From positions 35,428-99,427 of the forward strand of contig JAUSOD010000051.1 in NCBI GenBank assembly GCA_030656215.1: a stretch of DNA of 64,000 nucleotides, in the 5' to 3' direction. A program made the position numbers and the translations under genes. Every line of letters starts with the position of its first letter. The first letter of the stretch is position 1. Below, in pieces: positions 1-8,410 of the stretch. This DNA comes from Azoarcus sp. (GTDB lineage Bacteria > Pseudomonadota > Gammaproteobacteria > Burkholderiales > Rhodocyclaceae). The notes under the pieces are model-generated. The model worked only from the letters and a program-made list of their open reading frames with translations. It was not told the origin of the DNA and made no database searches.

Positions 1-1392
1 CTGGAGGGGAAGCAGCCGGACAATCCGCAGACACACAATCTGAAAGGAGGCATCCTGCTGGCAAAGAAGGATCCGGCGGGTGCGCGGGCAGCGTTCGAGC
101 GCGCCGTTGAGCTTAAGCCGGATTTCCTTGCAGCGCAGGTCAACCTGGCCCGGCTTGATCTGGCGGACAAGACGCCGGACGCAGCCAAGGCCCGGTTCGA
201 AGGAATCATTAAGCAGAACCCGAAGAACGTGGACGCGCTGCTGGCTTATGCGGACTTGCAGAACTCGACCGGTTCCAGCGCGGCTGAAGTGTTGGCGACC
301 CTGGAGCGCGCTGCAGAGGCGGGGCCAGGGTTGTTGCCGCCGCGCCTGGCGCTGATACAGCACCACCTGCGCCAGCGGGACCCGGCCAAGGCGATGACAG
401 TCGCCCAGCAGGCGGTGGCTGCGGAGCCCAATGACCCGCGTGCGGTCGAGGCACTGGCACGGGTCCAGCTTGCGTCCGGGCAGACTCAGCAGGCTATCGC
501 TTCGCTGAACAAGCTGGCCGGTCTCCTGCCTCAATCACCTGCTCCCCTGTTGGCACTGTCGGATGCGCAGCGTCAGGCGAAGGATGACGCTGCCGCCGAG
601 CAGAGCTTGCGCAAGGCCCTGGCCCTAAAAGGCGATCTGCTCGAGGCGCAACAGCGGCTGGTTGGCGTACAGGTGGCACGGGGTAATCGGGACAATGCGC
701 TTGCTACGGCGAAGAGCATCCAGAAGCAAAGGCCCACCGCTGCAATCGGTTATTCCCTCGAAGGCGACGTGCTGGGCAGCGCCGGGCGATGGCCCGAGGC
801 GGCCACAGCCTATCGGAAGGCGCTCGACCGTGGCAAGAGTGGCGAGCTCGTCATTAAGCTGCATTCGGCCCTGATGCGCACTGAGCGCAAGGCCGATGCC
901 GACAAGCTGATGAAGGACTGGCTGAGCGCCGAGCCCAAGGATCTGGCTGCGCGCGGTTATGTTGCCGAGCGTGCGCTGGCCGAGAAGCGTTATGCGGACG
1001 CCTTGAAGATGTTCCGCGAGATGAACGAACTGGCGCCAGGTAATGCGTTGGTTCTGAACAATCTGGCATGGACTGCTGCGGCGGCCAAGGACGGGCAGGC
1101 GCTCACGTACGCAGAGCAGGCGCTTGCGCTGGCACCGGACAATCCGGTGGTGCTCGATACCGTGGGTGTGATCCAGGTCGATGGCGGCCAGTCGGACAAG
1201 GGCTTGGCCAATCTGGTGCGTGCGGTTTCGCTCGCGCCCGATCTTGCCCCCTTGCGGTTGAATCTGGCCAAGGCCTATGCAAAGCTTGAACGCAAAGCCG
1301 ATGCGCGTAAGGAGCTGGAGATTTTGATGCCCAAGGTGCAGGCCGGTACGCCGGTGCATACCGAGGCGGAAGCGCTGTTGAAGACGCTTTGA
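1..1392 (+). CDS. prsT: TPR-repeat protein of the PEP-CTERM/exosortase system (PrsT-like), 5' truncated by the window
   Basis: The reading frame is open from base 1, so only the last 463 residues are present. They form a continuous series of tetratricopeptide repeats, for example 'AFERAVELKPDF' near the start and 'ALTYAEQALALAPDNP' near the end, followed by a final 'LNLAKAYAKLERKADARKELE' helix pair. The block near the end (a LNNLAW repeat, then DTVGVIQVDGG) resembles the C-terminus of PrsT proteins, which are usually about 900 residues and lie in exopolysaccharide/exosortase clusters of betaproteobacteria. PrsT is thought to be an exported scaffold for polysaccharide or PEP-CTERM protein handling; its biochemical role is not established. 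The next gene is a UDP-sugar dehydrogenase, which fits a polysaccharide locus. It could instead be a generic TPR lipoprotein; the missing N-terminus would decide. Confidence 0.72.
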   Translation: MEGKQPDNPQTHNLKGGILLAKKDPAGARAAFERAVELKPDFLAAQVNLARLDLADKTPDAAKARFEGIIKQNPKNVDALLAYADLQNSTGSSAAEVLATLERAAEAGPGLLPPRLALIQHHLRQRDPAKAMTVAQQAVAAEPNDPRAVEALARVQLASGQTQQAIASLNKLAGLLPQSPAPLLALSDAQRQAKDDAAAEQSLRKALALKGDLLEAQQRLVGVQVARGNRDNALATAKSIQKQRPTAAIGYSLEGDVLGSAGRWPEAATAYRKALDRGKSGELVIKLHSALMRTERKADADKLMKDWLSAEPKDLAARGYVAERALAEKRYADALKMFREMNELAPGNALVLNNLAWTAAAAKDGQALTYAEQALALAPDNPVVLDTVGVIQVDGGQSDKGLANLVRAVSLAPDLAPLRLNLAKAYAKLERKADARKELEILMPKVQAGTPVHTEAEALLKTL

Positions 1393-1432
1393 AGCAGATC
1401 GTCATTAGAGAATTGATCAAGGAAAACAGTCA

Positions 1433-2713
1433 ATGACTACCATCGCCGTTATTGGTCTGGGCTACGTAGGACTGCCGCTGGCAGTCGAGTTCGGGAAGAA
1501 ATTCCGTACCATCGGGTTCGATCTTTCGGTCGACAAGGTTGCGGCTTATCGCGATTTTGTCGATCCGACGGGTGAGGTTTCGACCGAAGATCTTCGCGCC
1601 GCGACCCAGCTGAGCTGCCACACCGACCCCACCGTCCTTAAGGACGCAGACTTCATCATCGTGGCAGTACCCACGCCGGTGGACGCCGCTCACCAGCCGG
1701 ATTTCACCCCGCTGGTCAAGTCGTCTCAGACCGTAGGGCGCAATCTCAAGCGCGGCGCCATTGTGGTATATGAATCGACGGTATACCCGGGGGCAACCGA
1801 AGAAATCTGCATTCCGATCCTTGAGCGCGAATCCGGCCTGACCTGGAAACAGGATTTCTTTGTGGGCTACTCCCCCGAGCGGATCAATCCGGGCGACAAG
1901 GAGCGTACTGTGACCCGAATCGTCAAGGTGGTGTCGGGAGATACCCCCGAGACCCTGGAGACGGTGAAGCAGGTCTATGGTTCGGTGATCACCGCAGGGG
2001 TGTATCCGGCCAGCTCGATCAAGGTCGCCGAAGCGGCCAAAGTGATCGAGAATACCCAGCGCGACCTCAATATCGCGCTGATGAATGAACTTGCGCTCAT
2101 CTTCCACAAAATCGGAATCGATACGCTGGATGTACTCGAGGCGGCCGGTACCAAATGGAACTTCCTGCCCTTCCGTCCGGGCCTCGTGGGTGGGCACTGC
2201 ATTGGTGTCGACCCCTACTACCTGACGCACAAGGCCGACATGCTCGGCTATCACCCGCAGGTCATCCTTGCCGGACGCCGGATCAACGACGGCATGGGCA
2301 AGTATGTGGCGGAGCAGACGGTCAAGGAGATGATTACTTCGGGTTCCAGCATCAAGGGTGCCGATGTCATCGTGCTCGGCCTCACCTTCAAGGAGAATTG
2401 CCCCGATCTGCGCAACAGCAAGGTCATTGATGTGATCCGCGAGTTGCAGAGTTACGGGTGCAAGGTGCATGTACACGACCCGGTTGCCGAGTCGGACGAG
2501 GCCATGCATGAATATGGCGTCGGGCTCACCGCGTGGGAGGATCTGCCCCAGGCCGAGGCAATCGTGGCTGCGGTTTCGCACTCAGAATACTTGCAGATGC
2601 CGCTTGAGCGCATGCTGACCAAGCTGGCTGCAGGTGGGGTGTTTGCCGACGTGAAATCGGCATACAACGCGATGGCATTGAGTGCTGCCGGCGCAAAGGT
2701 GTGGCGTCTCTGA
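1433..2713 (+). CDS. tviB: nucleotide sugar dehydrogenase (Vi polysaccharide TviB / WbpA-type UDP-GlcNAc/GalNAc 6-dehydrogenase)
   Basis: The 426-residue protein oxidises a UDP-N-acetylhexosamine to the uronic acid with two NAD+, supplying acidic sugars for capsule or exopolysaccharide. The N-terminal Rossmann motif is 'IAVIGLGYVGLPLA' (residues 4-17). The middle domain has the family signature 'YSPERINPGDKE'. The catalytic cysteine lies in 'GGHCIGVDPYYLTHK' near residue 260, followed by the C-terminal UDP-binding domain ('LGLTFKENCPDLRNSK'). Full length agrees with TviB/WbpA enzymes. It begins 40 bases after the TPR gene, in the same direction, and probably belongs to the same polysaccharide operon. 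UDP-glucose versus UDP-N-acetylhexosamine preference cannot be read with certainty; the 'PFRPGLVGGHCIGVDPYYL' context favours the N-acetyl group of enzymes. Confidence 0.9.
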   Translation: MTTIAVIGLGYVGLPLAVEFGKKFRTIGFDLSVDKVAAYRDFVDPTGEVSTEDLRAATQLSCHTDPTVLKDADFIIVAVPTPVDAAHQPDFTPLVKSSQTVGRNLKRGAIVVYESTVYPGATEEICIPILERESGLTWKQDFFVGYSPERINPGDKERTVTRIVKVVSGDTPETLETVKQVYGSVITAGVYPASSIKVAEAAKVIENTQRDLNIALMNELALIFHKIGIDTLDVLEAAGTKWNFLPFRPGLVGGHCIGVDPYYLTHKADMLGYHPQVILAGRRINDGMGKYVAEQTVKEMITSGSSIKGADVIVLGLTFKENCPDLRNSKVIDVIRELQSYGCKVHVHDPVAESDEAMHEYGVGLTAWEDLPQAEAIVAAVSHSEYLQMPLERMLTKLAAGGVFADVKSAYNAMALSAAGAKVWRL

Positions 2714-2744
2714 CACGAACACGGTGGCGGCAAGGGAGGGCAGG

Positions 2745-3677
2745 GTGATTGCCTGGCGTTTGAGGTGGGTGGCGTACAGTCTCGTCGGAACCGCGGTGTG
2801 CGCACTTGCGCCTGTTGTAAAAGCCGCGGACGCAACCGAGGTGGCGGCTGCGTTTGCCCAGCAGGCGCGTTATCTTGCCAATCAGGCCTTGAGCTACGAG
2901 CATGGCGAGGGCGTGCGGCGCGACCCGGAGCACGCCGCCGTGCTTTATTGCGAATCTGCACGACTGGGCGACCCTGAAGCCATGTATGCCCTGGGTTGGA
3001 TGTATGCCAATGCGCGCGGGGTGGGGCGTAACGACGAGTTTGCCGGCACCCTGTTTGCGATGGCCGCCTTCCTCGGTAATGCGCATGCAGAACGAATGGT
3101 GCGCTACACCGGCGATTACACCGGTGCGGTGCCCGACTGCCTGCATCCGCCGCCGGGCACGGTGCTCGAGGAGTGGCCGGCGGACGAGTTGATCGCTGCG
3201 ATGTCGGGGGATCGGCAGCGTATCGCCCGCCTGTTGGTCGAGTTGGCCCCGCGCTACGGCATCCGGCCACGTCTTGCGCTCGCGATTGCGCTGGCCGAGT
3301 CGAACCTCAACCCGGTCGCCCTTTCGCCGAAGAATGCAATGGGGGTGATGCAGCTCATTCCCGCGACTGCAGTGCGCTTCAATGTTCGGAATCCGCTCGA
3401 AGCGGAAGACAATATCAAGGGCGGCCTTGCGTATCTGCGCTGGTTGCTCGCCTATTTCGAGGGAGATATCGCATTGGCAGCCGCTGGCTACAATGCAGGA
3501 GAGGGGGCCGTCGAACGATTCCGGGGCGTGCCGCCTTATCGCGAAACGCGGCTCTACGTGGAGCGTATTCTTGCGTTTGTTCGCAACCCGCAGCATCCCT
3601 ATGACGGCAGCGTGGTGGCCCCCAGTCGGACCATTTCCGGCCTGCGGGTCGCCGCAACGAAGGAGCAGGACTCATGA
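2745..3677 (+). CDS. exported lytic transglycosylase with Sel1-type repeats
   Basis: Product of 310 residues. I chose the GTG at 2745 because AGGGAGGG precedes it and translation then begins with a signal peptide (MIAWRLRW, a hydrophobic stretch, then VVKAADA). A longer frame from 2682 would overlap tviB and bury the signal sequence. After the signal come about two Sel1/TPR-like repeats ('LSYEHGEGVRRDPEHAAVLY', 'ALGWMYANARGVGRND'). The C-terminal half is an SLT lysozyme-like domain: catalytic Glu in 'IALAESNLNP', 'GVMQLIPATA', and 'AAGYNAGEGAV'. It should cleave peptidoglycan glycan strands to anhydromuropeptides in the periplasm. It overlaps the following protease gene by 4 bases, so the two exported proteins are probably translated together. 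Beside a polysaccharide locus it may open the wall for an export machine; that is inference. Confidence 0.88.
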   Translation: MIAWRLRWVAYSLVGTAVCALAPVVKAADATEVAAAFAQQARYLANQALSYEHGEGVRRDPEHAAVLYCESARLGDPEAMYALGWMYANARGVGRNDEFAGTLFAMAAFLGNAHAERMVRYTGDYTGAVPDCLHPPPGTVLEEWPADELIAAMSGDRQRIARLLVELAPRYGIRPRLALAIALAESNLNPVALSPKNAMGVMQLIPATAVRFNVRNPLEAEDNIKGGLAYLRWLLAYFEGDIALAAAGYNAGEGAVERFRGVPPYRETRLYVERILAFVRNPQHPYDGSVVAPSRTISGLRVAATKEQDS

Positions 3678-4465
3678 GCGTGTTTTTTCGTGATGTTCGT
3701 CGTCTTTCCGCTGCGCTGTTGCTCGGTTTCCTGAGCGTGCTCACGACCCTGCCCGCGCAGGCTGGCCTGGTCGAGGTGGTGCCTCGAATCAAGGCTTCGG
3801 TCGTCGCGATCGGAACCTATCAACGAACCCGCAGCCCGGCGTTCCGCTTTCTCGGTACCGGTTTTGCCGTTGGTAACGGGCGCCTGATTGCTACCAATGC
3901 GCATGTGCTGCCCGACAGCGTCGTGGACGACAAGCTCGAGACGCTGGTGGTGGTATTGCCGGGTGATGAACAGACCCGTGCGGTACGACAGGTAGCGCGA
4001 GTGGCGGTGGATAAGAACCGCGATCTTGCGGTACTCAGACTCGAGGGCGGTGAGCCACTCCCCGCTCTCGTGCTGGCGGGCGGAGCCAGGCCCCTCGAGG
4101 GCCAGTCGATTGCCTTCACGGGTTTCCCCATCGGCAACGCCCTCGGAATGACGCCTGTGACCCACCGCGGCATCATTGCCGCCATCACGCCGATCGGCAT
4201 CCCCCAGGGCAATGCGCGCGATCTCAATCCGGCGCTGGTGCGGCGTCTGGCTGGCGAGGAGTTTCGGGTGTATCAACTCGATGCCACCGCCTATCCGGGC
4301 AACAGCGGCAGTCCTGTTTTCAATCCCGATTCGGGCGAAGTACTCGGCGTAATCAATATGGTGTTCGTCAAGTCCACCAAGGAGAACGTGCTGAGCAATC
4401 CGTCCGGTATCAGTTATGCCATCCCGGTGGAGCATCTGATCAGGTTGATCAGCGGCTTGCAGTGA
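3674..4465 (+). CDS. exported trypsin-like serine protease (S1C/HtrA-type catalytic domain, no PDZ)
   Basis: Product of 263 residues beginning at an ATGA overlap with the transglycosylase stop. It has an N-terminal signal peptide (hydrophobic LSAALLLGFLSVLTTL, then PAQA). The catalytic triad of a chymotrypsin fold is visible: His in 'LIATNAHVLPD', Asp in 'NRDLAVLRLEG', and Ser in 'YPGNSGSPVFN'. The protein stops after the protease domain, so it lacks the PDZ domains of DegP/DegS and resembles the short 'trypsin-like peptidase' family. The substrate is unknown. Overlap with the transglycosylase suggests a shared role in the cell envelope, perhaps processing exported proteins of the upstream polysaccharide/PEP-CTERM locus. 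Confidence 0.88.
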   Translation: MSVFFRDVRRLSAALLLGFLSVLTTLPAQAGLVEVVPRIKASVVAIGTYQRTRSPAFRFLGTGFAVGNGRLIATNAHVLPDSVVDDKLETLVVVLPGDEQTRAVRQVARVAVDKNRDLAVLRLEGGEPLPALVLAGGARPLEGQSIAFTGFPIGNALGMTPVTHRGIIAAITPIGIPQGNARDLNPALVRRLAGEEFRVYQLDATAYPGNSGSPVFNPDSGEVLGVINMVFVKSTKENVLSNPSGISYAIPVEHLIRLISGLQ

Positions 4466-4484
4466 TGAATGCGTAATGGAAACT

Positions 4485-4520
4485 GATACCGCGTTCGGTA
4501 GCTGAAACCGACCCGGTATC
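4485..4520. terminator. inverted repeat between convergent genes (possible terminator)
   Basis: GATACCGCGTTCGGT and ACCGACCCGGTATC form an imperfect stem of about 13-14 pairs with a loop of seven bases. It sits between the stops of the protease gene (plus strand) and the DUF1840 gene (minus strand). There is no T-tract on either side, so a classical Rho-independent terminator is not proven. Confidence 0.4.
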
Positions 4521-4535
4521 GGGCGGTGGTCGTGA

Positions 4536-4871
4536 TTAGACCCCCCATACCACCGGTACTTTCTCCCGCTGTGCCCGCTCCAGCATGTCCATCAGCGGCC
4601 ATGCGCGCTGGGCGAGGCTCACCGGGGCGGCCATGCCGGTACGGCCGGCCTCGCGGTCGGCTGCTTCATCGTCTTCGGTAGGCGGTGCGTTGCGCACGCG
4701 GTCCTCCTCGATGGCGGCGCGCAGGCGGGCGATGGCGTCGGGCAGTTGCGCCACGGTGACGATGCCTTTGACGTCTTCCGGATCCTTGCCGAATGCGGCG
4801 ATGAGTTTCTTGCCGGCATCGCCGTGCATGATGACGTCTGCGCTTGCATCAGATTTAAAGATGATCAGCAT
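4536..4871 (-). CDS. DUF1840 domain-containing protein
   Basis: A 111-residue conserved protein of unknown function found in beta- and gammaproteobacteria. The start at 4871 is supported by AAGGAG seven bases upstream; a longer frame exists but adds residues unlike the family. The N-terminus 'MLIIFKSDASADVIMHGD' and the central 'GIVTVAQLPDAIARLRAAIE' match my memory of DUF1840. The middle is acidic ('EDDEAADREAGR') and the C-terminus ends in a short helix 'LMDMLERAQREKVPVVWG'. No signal peptide or membrane segment is seen, so it should be cytosolic. It starts 11 bases after the hpt stop and is probably co-transcribed with it. No function can be assigned. Confidence 0.85.
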   Translation of the reverse strand: MLIIFKSDASADVIMHGDAGKKLIAAFGKDPEDVKGIVTVAQLPDAIARLRAAIEEDRVRNAPPTEDDEAADREAGRTGMAAPVSLAQRAWPLMDMLERAQREKVPVVWGV

Positions 4872-4882
4872 GGGTTTTCTCC

Positions 4883-5434
4883 TTAAAGTCCTTTGACCGC
4901 GTAAATGCCCGGTGCGTTGCGCCAATAGCCCTGGTAATCCATGCCACAGCCGAACAGGAAGCGGTCGGCGATGTCGAGGCCAGTGAAATCGGCGCGCATG
5001 CCCGGGAAGGCCTTGCGCTCGTGCTGTTTGTGTACCAGCACCGCCGACAGCACTTCCCTTGCGCCTTCTGCCTTGAGGTAGTCGATGATGGCCGCGAGGG
5101 TGTGGCCTTCGTCGAGGATGTCATCAAGCACCAGCACCGTGCGATCGCGCAGATCCTGGGTGGGGCGGACACGCCAGTCGAGCAGGGTGCCCTGGATCGC
5201 GTGACCGTAGCGGGTGGCGTGGAGGTAAGCGACTTCGAGCGGAAAGGGCAGCCGTGGCAGGATGCGGCCGGCCAGGATCAAGCCTCCGTTCATCACCGTG
5301 TAGACCAGCGGGTTGCTGTTGGAGAGTCGCTCGGTTATTTCGGCCGCCATGCGCTCGAGTGCCGCCTCCACCTTGCGTTCATCTGCCAGGCAGTCAGCTT
5401 CTTCGCGCGCACGAAGGATTTCTTCCATGTTCAT
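4883..5434 (-). CDS. hpt: hypoxanthine-guanine phosphoribosyltransferase
   Basis: A 183-residue type I phosphoribosyltransferase that salvages hypoxanthine (and likely guanine) to IMP/GMP using PRPP. The PRPP-binding motif is 'VLVLDDILDEGHTL' (about residues 99-112). Other family segments are 'YTVMNGGLILAGRILPRL' and the C-terminal base-recognition stretch 'FGCGMDYQGYWRNAPGIYAV'. The hypoxanthine-guanine group is favoured over xanthine by overall similarity, but the exact purine is inferred. It heads a two-gene unit with the DUF1840 gene and is divergent from upp, another salvage enzyme; the intervening 134 bases hold a palindrome described separately. Confidence 0.9.
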   Translation of the reverse strand: MNMEEILRAREEADCLADERKVEAALERMAAEITERLSNSNPLVYTVMNGGLILAGRILPRLPFPLEVAYLHATRYGHAIQGTLLDWRVRPTQDLRDRTVLVLDDILDEGHTLAAIIDYLKAEGAREVLSAVLVHKQHERKAFPGMRADFTGLDIADRFLFGCGMDYQGYWRNAPGIYAVKGL

Positions 5435-5485
5435 GGTGGTCTGGAACTCCGGCAGGGGGGCGTCGCCGCAATGGGGGATAACGGG

Positions 5486-5507
5486 ATTTTATCGCACTAA
5501 CAGTGCG
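5486..5507. promoter_or_regulatory. palindrome and -10-like element in the hpt/upp divergent region
   Basis: CGCACT-AAC-AGTGCG is a perfect 6-bp inverted repeat at 5493-5507. Directly beside it, reading towards hpt on the minus strand, is TAAAAT (5486-5491), a good -10 candidate without a convincing -35. This could be an operator for hpt or a small hairpin in the leader; it is not matched to any regulator I know. Confidence 0.35.
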
Positions 5508-5568
5508 GAGCCCGAACGCTTCTTAAACTTGCAGGTAAACTGCTGCGAACCCAGCAGCGAGGACTTCC

Positions 5569-6201
5569 ATGTCTATCCATCAGATCAATCACCCGCTCGT
5601 ACGGCACAAGATCGGCTTGATGCGCGAAGCCGACATCAGCACCAAGAAATTCCGCGAGCTCACCGCCGAACTGGCGCGCTTGCTGGCCTACGAGGCGTGC
5701 AAGGATTTTCCGCTCGAAACCGTCACCATCGAGGGCTGGGCGGGGCCGGTCGAGATCGATCAGATCAAGGGCAAGAAGGTTACCGTGGTGCCGATACTGC
5801 GTGCCGGCCTGGGCATGCTGGACGGGGTGCTGGACATGATTCCGAGTGCCAAGGTGAGCGTGGTCGGCATCGCACGCAACGAAGAAACCTTGCTGCCGGT
5901 GCCCTATTTCGAGAAATTCGTCGGTCATCTGGGCGAGCGCATGGCGCTGATCATCGATCCGATGCTGGCCACCGGCGGCTCCCTGTCGGCCACGGTCGAT
6001 ATGCTCAAGCGTAACGGCTGCGGGCAGGTGCGGGCGCTGGTGCTGGTGGCCGCGCCGGAGGGCATCGCGTTGATGGCCGAGCGCCATCCCGATGTGGAGA
6101 TCTACACCGCGAGCATTGACAGTCATCTCAACGAGCACGGCTACATCATCCCTGGACTGGGCGACGCGGGCGACAAGATTTTCGGTACCAAGCACAACTG
6201 A
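5569..6201 (+). CDS. upp: uracil phosphoribosyltransferase
   Basis: A 210-residue enzyme converting uracil and PRPP to UMP in pyrimidine salvage. The characteristic Upp segments are all present: '[12 protein letters not shown]' at the N-terminus, '[13 protein letters not shown]', the PRPP loop '[12 protein letters not shown]', and the C-terminal uracil-binding '[17 protein letters not shown]'. Length is standard. It is followed 112 bases later by a uracil permease, so uptake and phosphoribosylation of uracil are encoded side by side, as in the upp-uraA operon of many bacteria. Confidence 0.97.
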   Translation: MSIHQINHPLVRHKIGLMREADISTKKFRELTAELARLLAYEACKDFPLETVTIEGWAGPVEIDQIKGKKVTVVPILRAGLGMLDGVLDMIPSAKVSVVGIARNEETLLPVPYFEKFVGHLGERMALIIDPMLATGGSLSATVDMLKRNGCGQVRALVLVAAPEGIALMAERHPDVEIYTASIDSHLNEHGYIIPGLGDAGDKIFGTKHN

Positions 6202-6313
6202 ACCCGGTCTGCGCAGGGCTGACATCCGGTGTCGGAGCCTGCGCCACCCCTCACCCTTCCAAACAATAAGCGATCGTCCCGGCAGGTGTGCCGGTGGCGA
6301 CAGGAGTGTTGCG

Positions 6314-7561
6314 ATGCGTGAAATCCCGATCGAATCCGCCGATCCCCTGTGGCGGCAGGCTGTTTCCGGCGCCCAGATCCTGTTTGTGGCGTTTGGCGCA
6401 CTGGTGCTGGTACCCTTGCTCACCGGCCTGAACCCCAGCATGGCGCTGCTTGGCGCAGGGGTGGGGACCTTGCTGTTCCAGTTGGTGACCAAGCGTCAGG
6501 TGCCGATCTTTCTCGGCTCCAGCTTCGCCTTCATCGCCCCGATCATCTTCAGTATGCAGACTTGGGGGCTGTCGGCGACGATGGGCGCGCTGGCCTGCGT
6601 GTCGCTGGTGTATTTCCTGTTCTCCGCGTTGGTCTGGCGTCACGGGGCGGAGATCGTGCATCGTTTCATGCCGCCGGTGGTGATCGGTCCGATCATCATG
6701 ATCATCGGCCTGTCGCTGGCCGCGGTCGCAGTGAATATGGCGATGGGGCGCAGTGGCGATGGCAAGATCGAACTGGTGCCCTATGGCACGGCGATGATCG
6801 TGGCCGCGGTGTCGTTCGGCGCGACCGTCGTGGCAGCGGTTTTTGCGCGCGGCTTTCTCAAGCTCGTGCCGATCCTGATCGGGGTTGGAACGGGCTATGT
6901 ACTTGCCGCCTTCCTTGGCTTGGTCGATTTCGGCAAGATCGCCGCCGCGCCCTGGCTTGCAATTCCGGAGTTCGTTGCGCCGACCTTCGAGTGGGCGGCA
7001 ATCCTGTTCATGATTCCGGTGGCGCTGGCACCCGCGATCGAACATGTGGGCGATGTGGTTGCAATCGGCGGGGTGACCGGCAAGGACTACACGGACAAGC
7101 CAGGCCTGCACCGCACGCTGGCGGGCGACGGGCTCGGCGTGCTGTTTGCCGGCATGGTCGGCGGGCCACCGGTGACGACATACTCGGAAGTGACCGGCGC
7201 GGTGATCCTGACCAAGAGCTACAACCCCGCGGTGATGACCTGGGCCGCAGTCCTTGCGATCGCAATGGCCTTCTTCGGCAAGTTCAACGCCTTGTTGCAG
7301 TCGATTCCGGTGCCGGTCATGGGCGGCATCATGATGTTGTTGTTCGGCTCGGTGGCCAGTATCGGCCTCAAGACCCTGATCGCCGACCGAACCAACCTGG
7401 ACGATCCGCGCAATCTGGTGATCGTGTCGGCGGTGCTGGTGTTCGGTATTGGCGGACTGGCGCTCAACCTGGATGGGTTCAGTCTGCAGGGCGTGAGTCT
7501 GTGCGGCGTGGCGGCGATCTTGTTGAACCTGCTGCTGCCGAAGCAGAAAACGATGGGCTGA
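6314..7561 (+). CDS. uraA: uracil permease (NCS2 family)
   Basis: A 415-residue inner-membrane nucleobase:proton symporter. I placed the start at ATG 6314, preceded by AGGAG; a longer open frame reaches into upp but gives no hydrophobic or family sequence. Many hydrophobic segments are visible, and the NCS2 signatures 'IPVALAPAIEHVGDV' and 'GGPPVTTYSEVTGAV' (substrate-site region of UraA) are present. The C-terminus 'GFSLQGVSLCGVAAILLNLLLP' is typical. A perfect hairpin CCGGCA-GGTG-TGCCGG (6279-6294) lies just before the ribosome-binding site and might affect translation or mark the upp 3' end. With upp it forms a uracil uptake and salvage unit. Confidence 0.95.
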   Translation: MREIPIESADPLWRQAVSGAQILFVAFGALVLVPLLTGLNPSMALLGAGVGTLLFQLVTKRQVPIFLGSSFAFIAPIIFSMQTWGLSATMGALACVSLVYFLFSALVWRHGAEIVHRFMPPVVIGPIIMIIGLSLAAVAVNMAMGRSGDGKIELVPYGTAMIVAAVSFGATVVAAVFARGFLKLVPILIGVGTGYVLAAFLGLVDFGKIAAAPWLAIPEFVAPTFEWAAILFMIPVALAPAIEHVGDVVAIGGVTGKDYTDKPGLHRTLAGDGLGVLFAGMVGGPPVTTYSEVTGAVILTKSYNPAVMTWAAVLAIAMAFFGKFNALLQSIPVPVMGGIMMLLFGSVASIGLKTLIADRTNLDDPRNLVIVSAVLVFGIGGLALNLDGFSLQGVSLCGVAAILLNLLLPKQKTMG

Positions 7562-7649
7562 GGCAGGGCTCAAGGTCTGCCACGCTCTGGTGGCGGACTG
7601 AAGTCCGTCCTGCCGCCCCCGTCCTGCTGCCTCTCGTGCCGGGTGAGTG

Positions 7650-8021
7650 TTACTTGTTTGAAAAGCGTCCGACGACCCGGCTGGCGATGCGTCCTGCCAC
7701 TCTGCGTACCAGCGGCAGGGCGAGCAGGCCGGTTTTCGAGCCGGGGCTCCCCTGGACACGGCGAAAGATCATCCAGCCAAGCCAGGCCCGTTTAGCCAGG
7801 CGTAGCGCAAGGCGGGGTTTGCTGACAATGAGCAGGATGAGCGCACCCGACAGCAGTGGTGCGTGCTCCCGTGCCCAGTCGACGCCATCGCGAACACGGT
7901 CCACGGTGTCGAGTGCGGATTCGAAGCCTGCCAGGCGGTACATCATGTCGTCGCGCTGGCGTTCTGCATTGATCTGCAGGCGCTGCTTTCTCAGCGCGAA
8001 CTCGATCAGCCGGGGGTTCAT
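7650..8021 (-). CDS. YqjK-like small protein
   Basis: A 123-residue protein with an N-terminal basic/amphipathic part ('MNPRLIEFALRKQRLQINAERQRDD') and one likely membrane segment near residues 57-67 ('LLSGALILLIV'). The C-terminus is strongly basic. Its position as last gene after yqjD-yqjE, with a 4-base overlap with yqjE, matches the yqjD-yqjE-yqjK order of enterobacteria, and the 'LRKQRLQ' start resembles YqjK. Function is unknown; neighbours are stationary-phase membrane proteins. Assignment rests more on gene order than on sequence. Confidence 0.7.
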   Translation of the reverse strand: MNPRLIEFALRKQRLQINAERQRDDMMYRLAGFESALDTVDRVRDGVDWAREHAPLLSGALILLIVSKPRLALRLAKRAWLGWMIFRRVQGSPGSKTGLLALPLVRRVAGRIASRVVGRFSNK

Positions 8022-8401
8022 TCCTCTTTCCGCAATGCCGCACGGTCGCGGGCGAGCTCCGCCAGACTGGCTGCAAAAAGGCGCGATCCGCGCTTGAGTT
8101 CGCGTGCAGCATTGCTTGCTGTCAGCAGGGCGCCGCCGATACAGATTGCGGTGGCGATGCCCAAGGCCAGCAGGCGGTGTTCCTCCCAGAACAGTACGGT
8201 GAGGAACAGCAGCAGGAAGACGAGGCCAAAGGCCAGCAGTAGCGCGCCCACGACGACATTGAACAGCAGCCCGGTGAGGCGCAGCTTTTCTTCCTGCACC
8301 TCAACCGCGAGCAATTCCAGCCGTGTCTGCGCGGTCTGCAGGCCACTATCCAGAAAGCCGCGCAGGCTGTCCGCCAGACGCGGTTTCCGTGTTTCGCTCA
8401 C
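8018..8401 (-). CDS. yqjE: YqjE-like membrane protein (phage holin family label)
   Basis: A 127-residue inner-membrane protein. The N-terminal third is an amphipathic helix ('ADSLRGFLDSGLQTAQTRLELLAVEVQEEKLRL') that leads into two adjacent membrane segments ('LLFNVVVGALLLAFGLVFLLLFLTVLFW' and 'LLALGIATAICIGGALL'). This is the layout of the YqjE/holin-superfamily III proteins. There is no phage context, so the 'holin' family name should not be read as function. It lies between yqjD (9 bases upstream) and the YqjK-like gene (4-base overlap). Confidence 0.85.
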   Translation of the reverse strand: MSETRKPRLADSLRGFLDSGLQTAQTRLELLAVEVQEEKLRLTGLLFNVVVGALLLAFGLVFLLLFLTVLFWEEHRLLALGIATAICIGGALLTASNAARELKRGSRLFAASLAELARDRAALRKEE

Positions 8402-8410
8402 TGTGCGCGC

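Noticed and set aside
6251..7759. Minus-strand frame over uraA
   Set aside because: His- and Arg-rich antisense shadow of a membrane protein gene; no start site or recognisable domain.
8018..8401. Phage holin from the family name
   Set aside because: Gene context is yqjD-yqjE-yqjK with no phage genes; the holin label is only a superfamily name.
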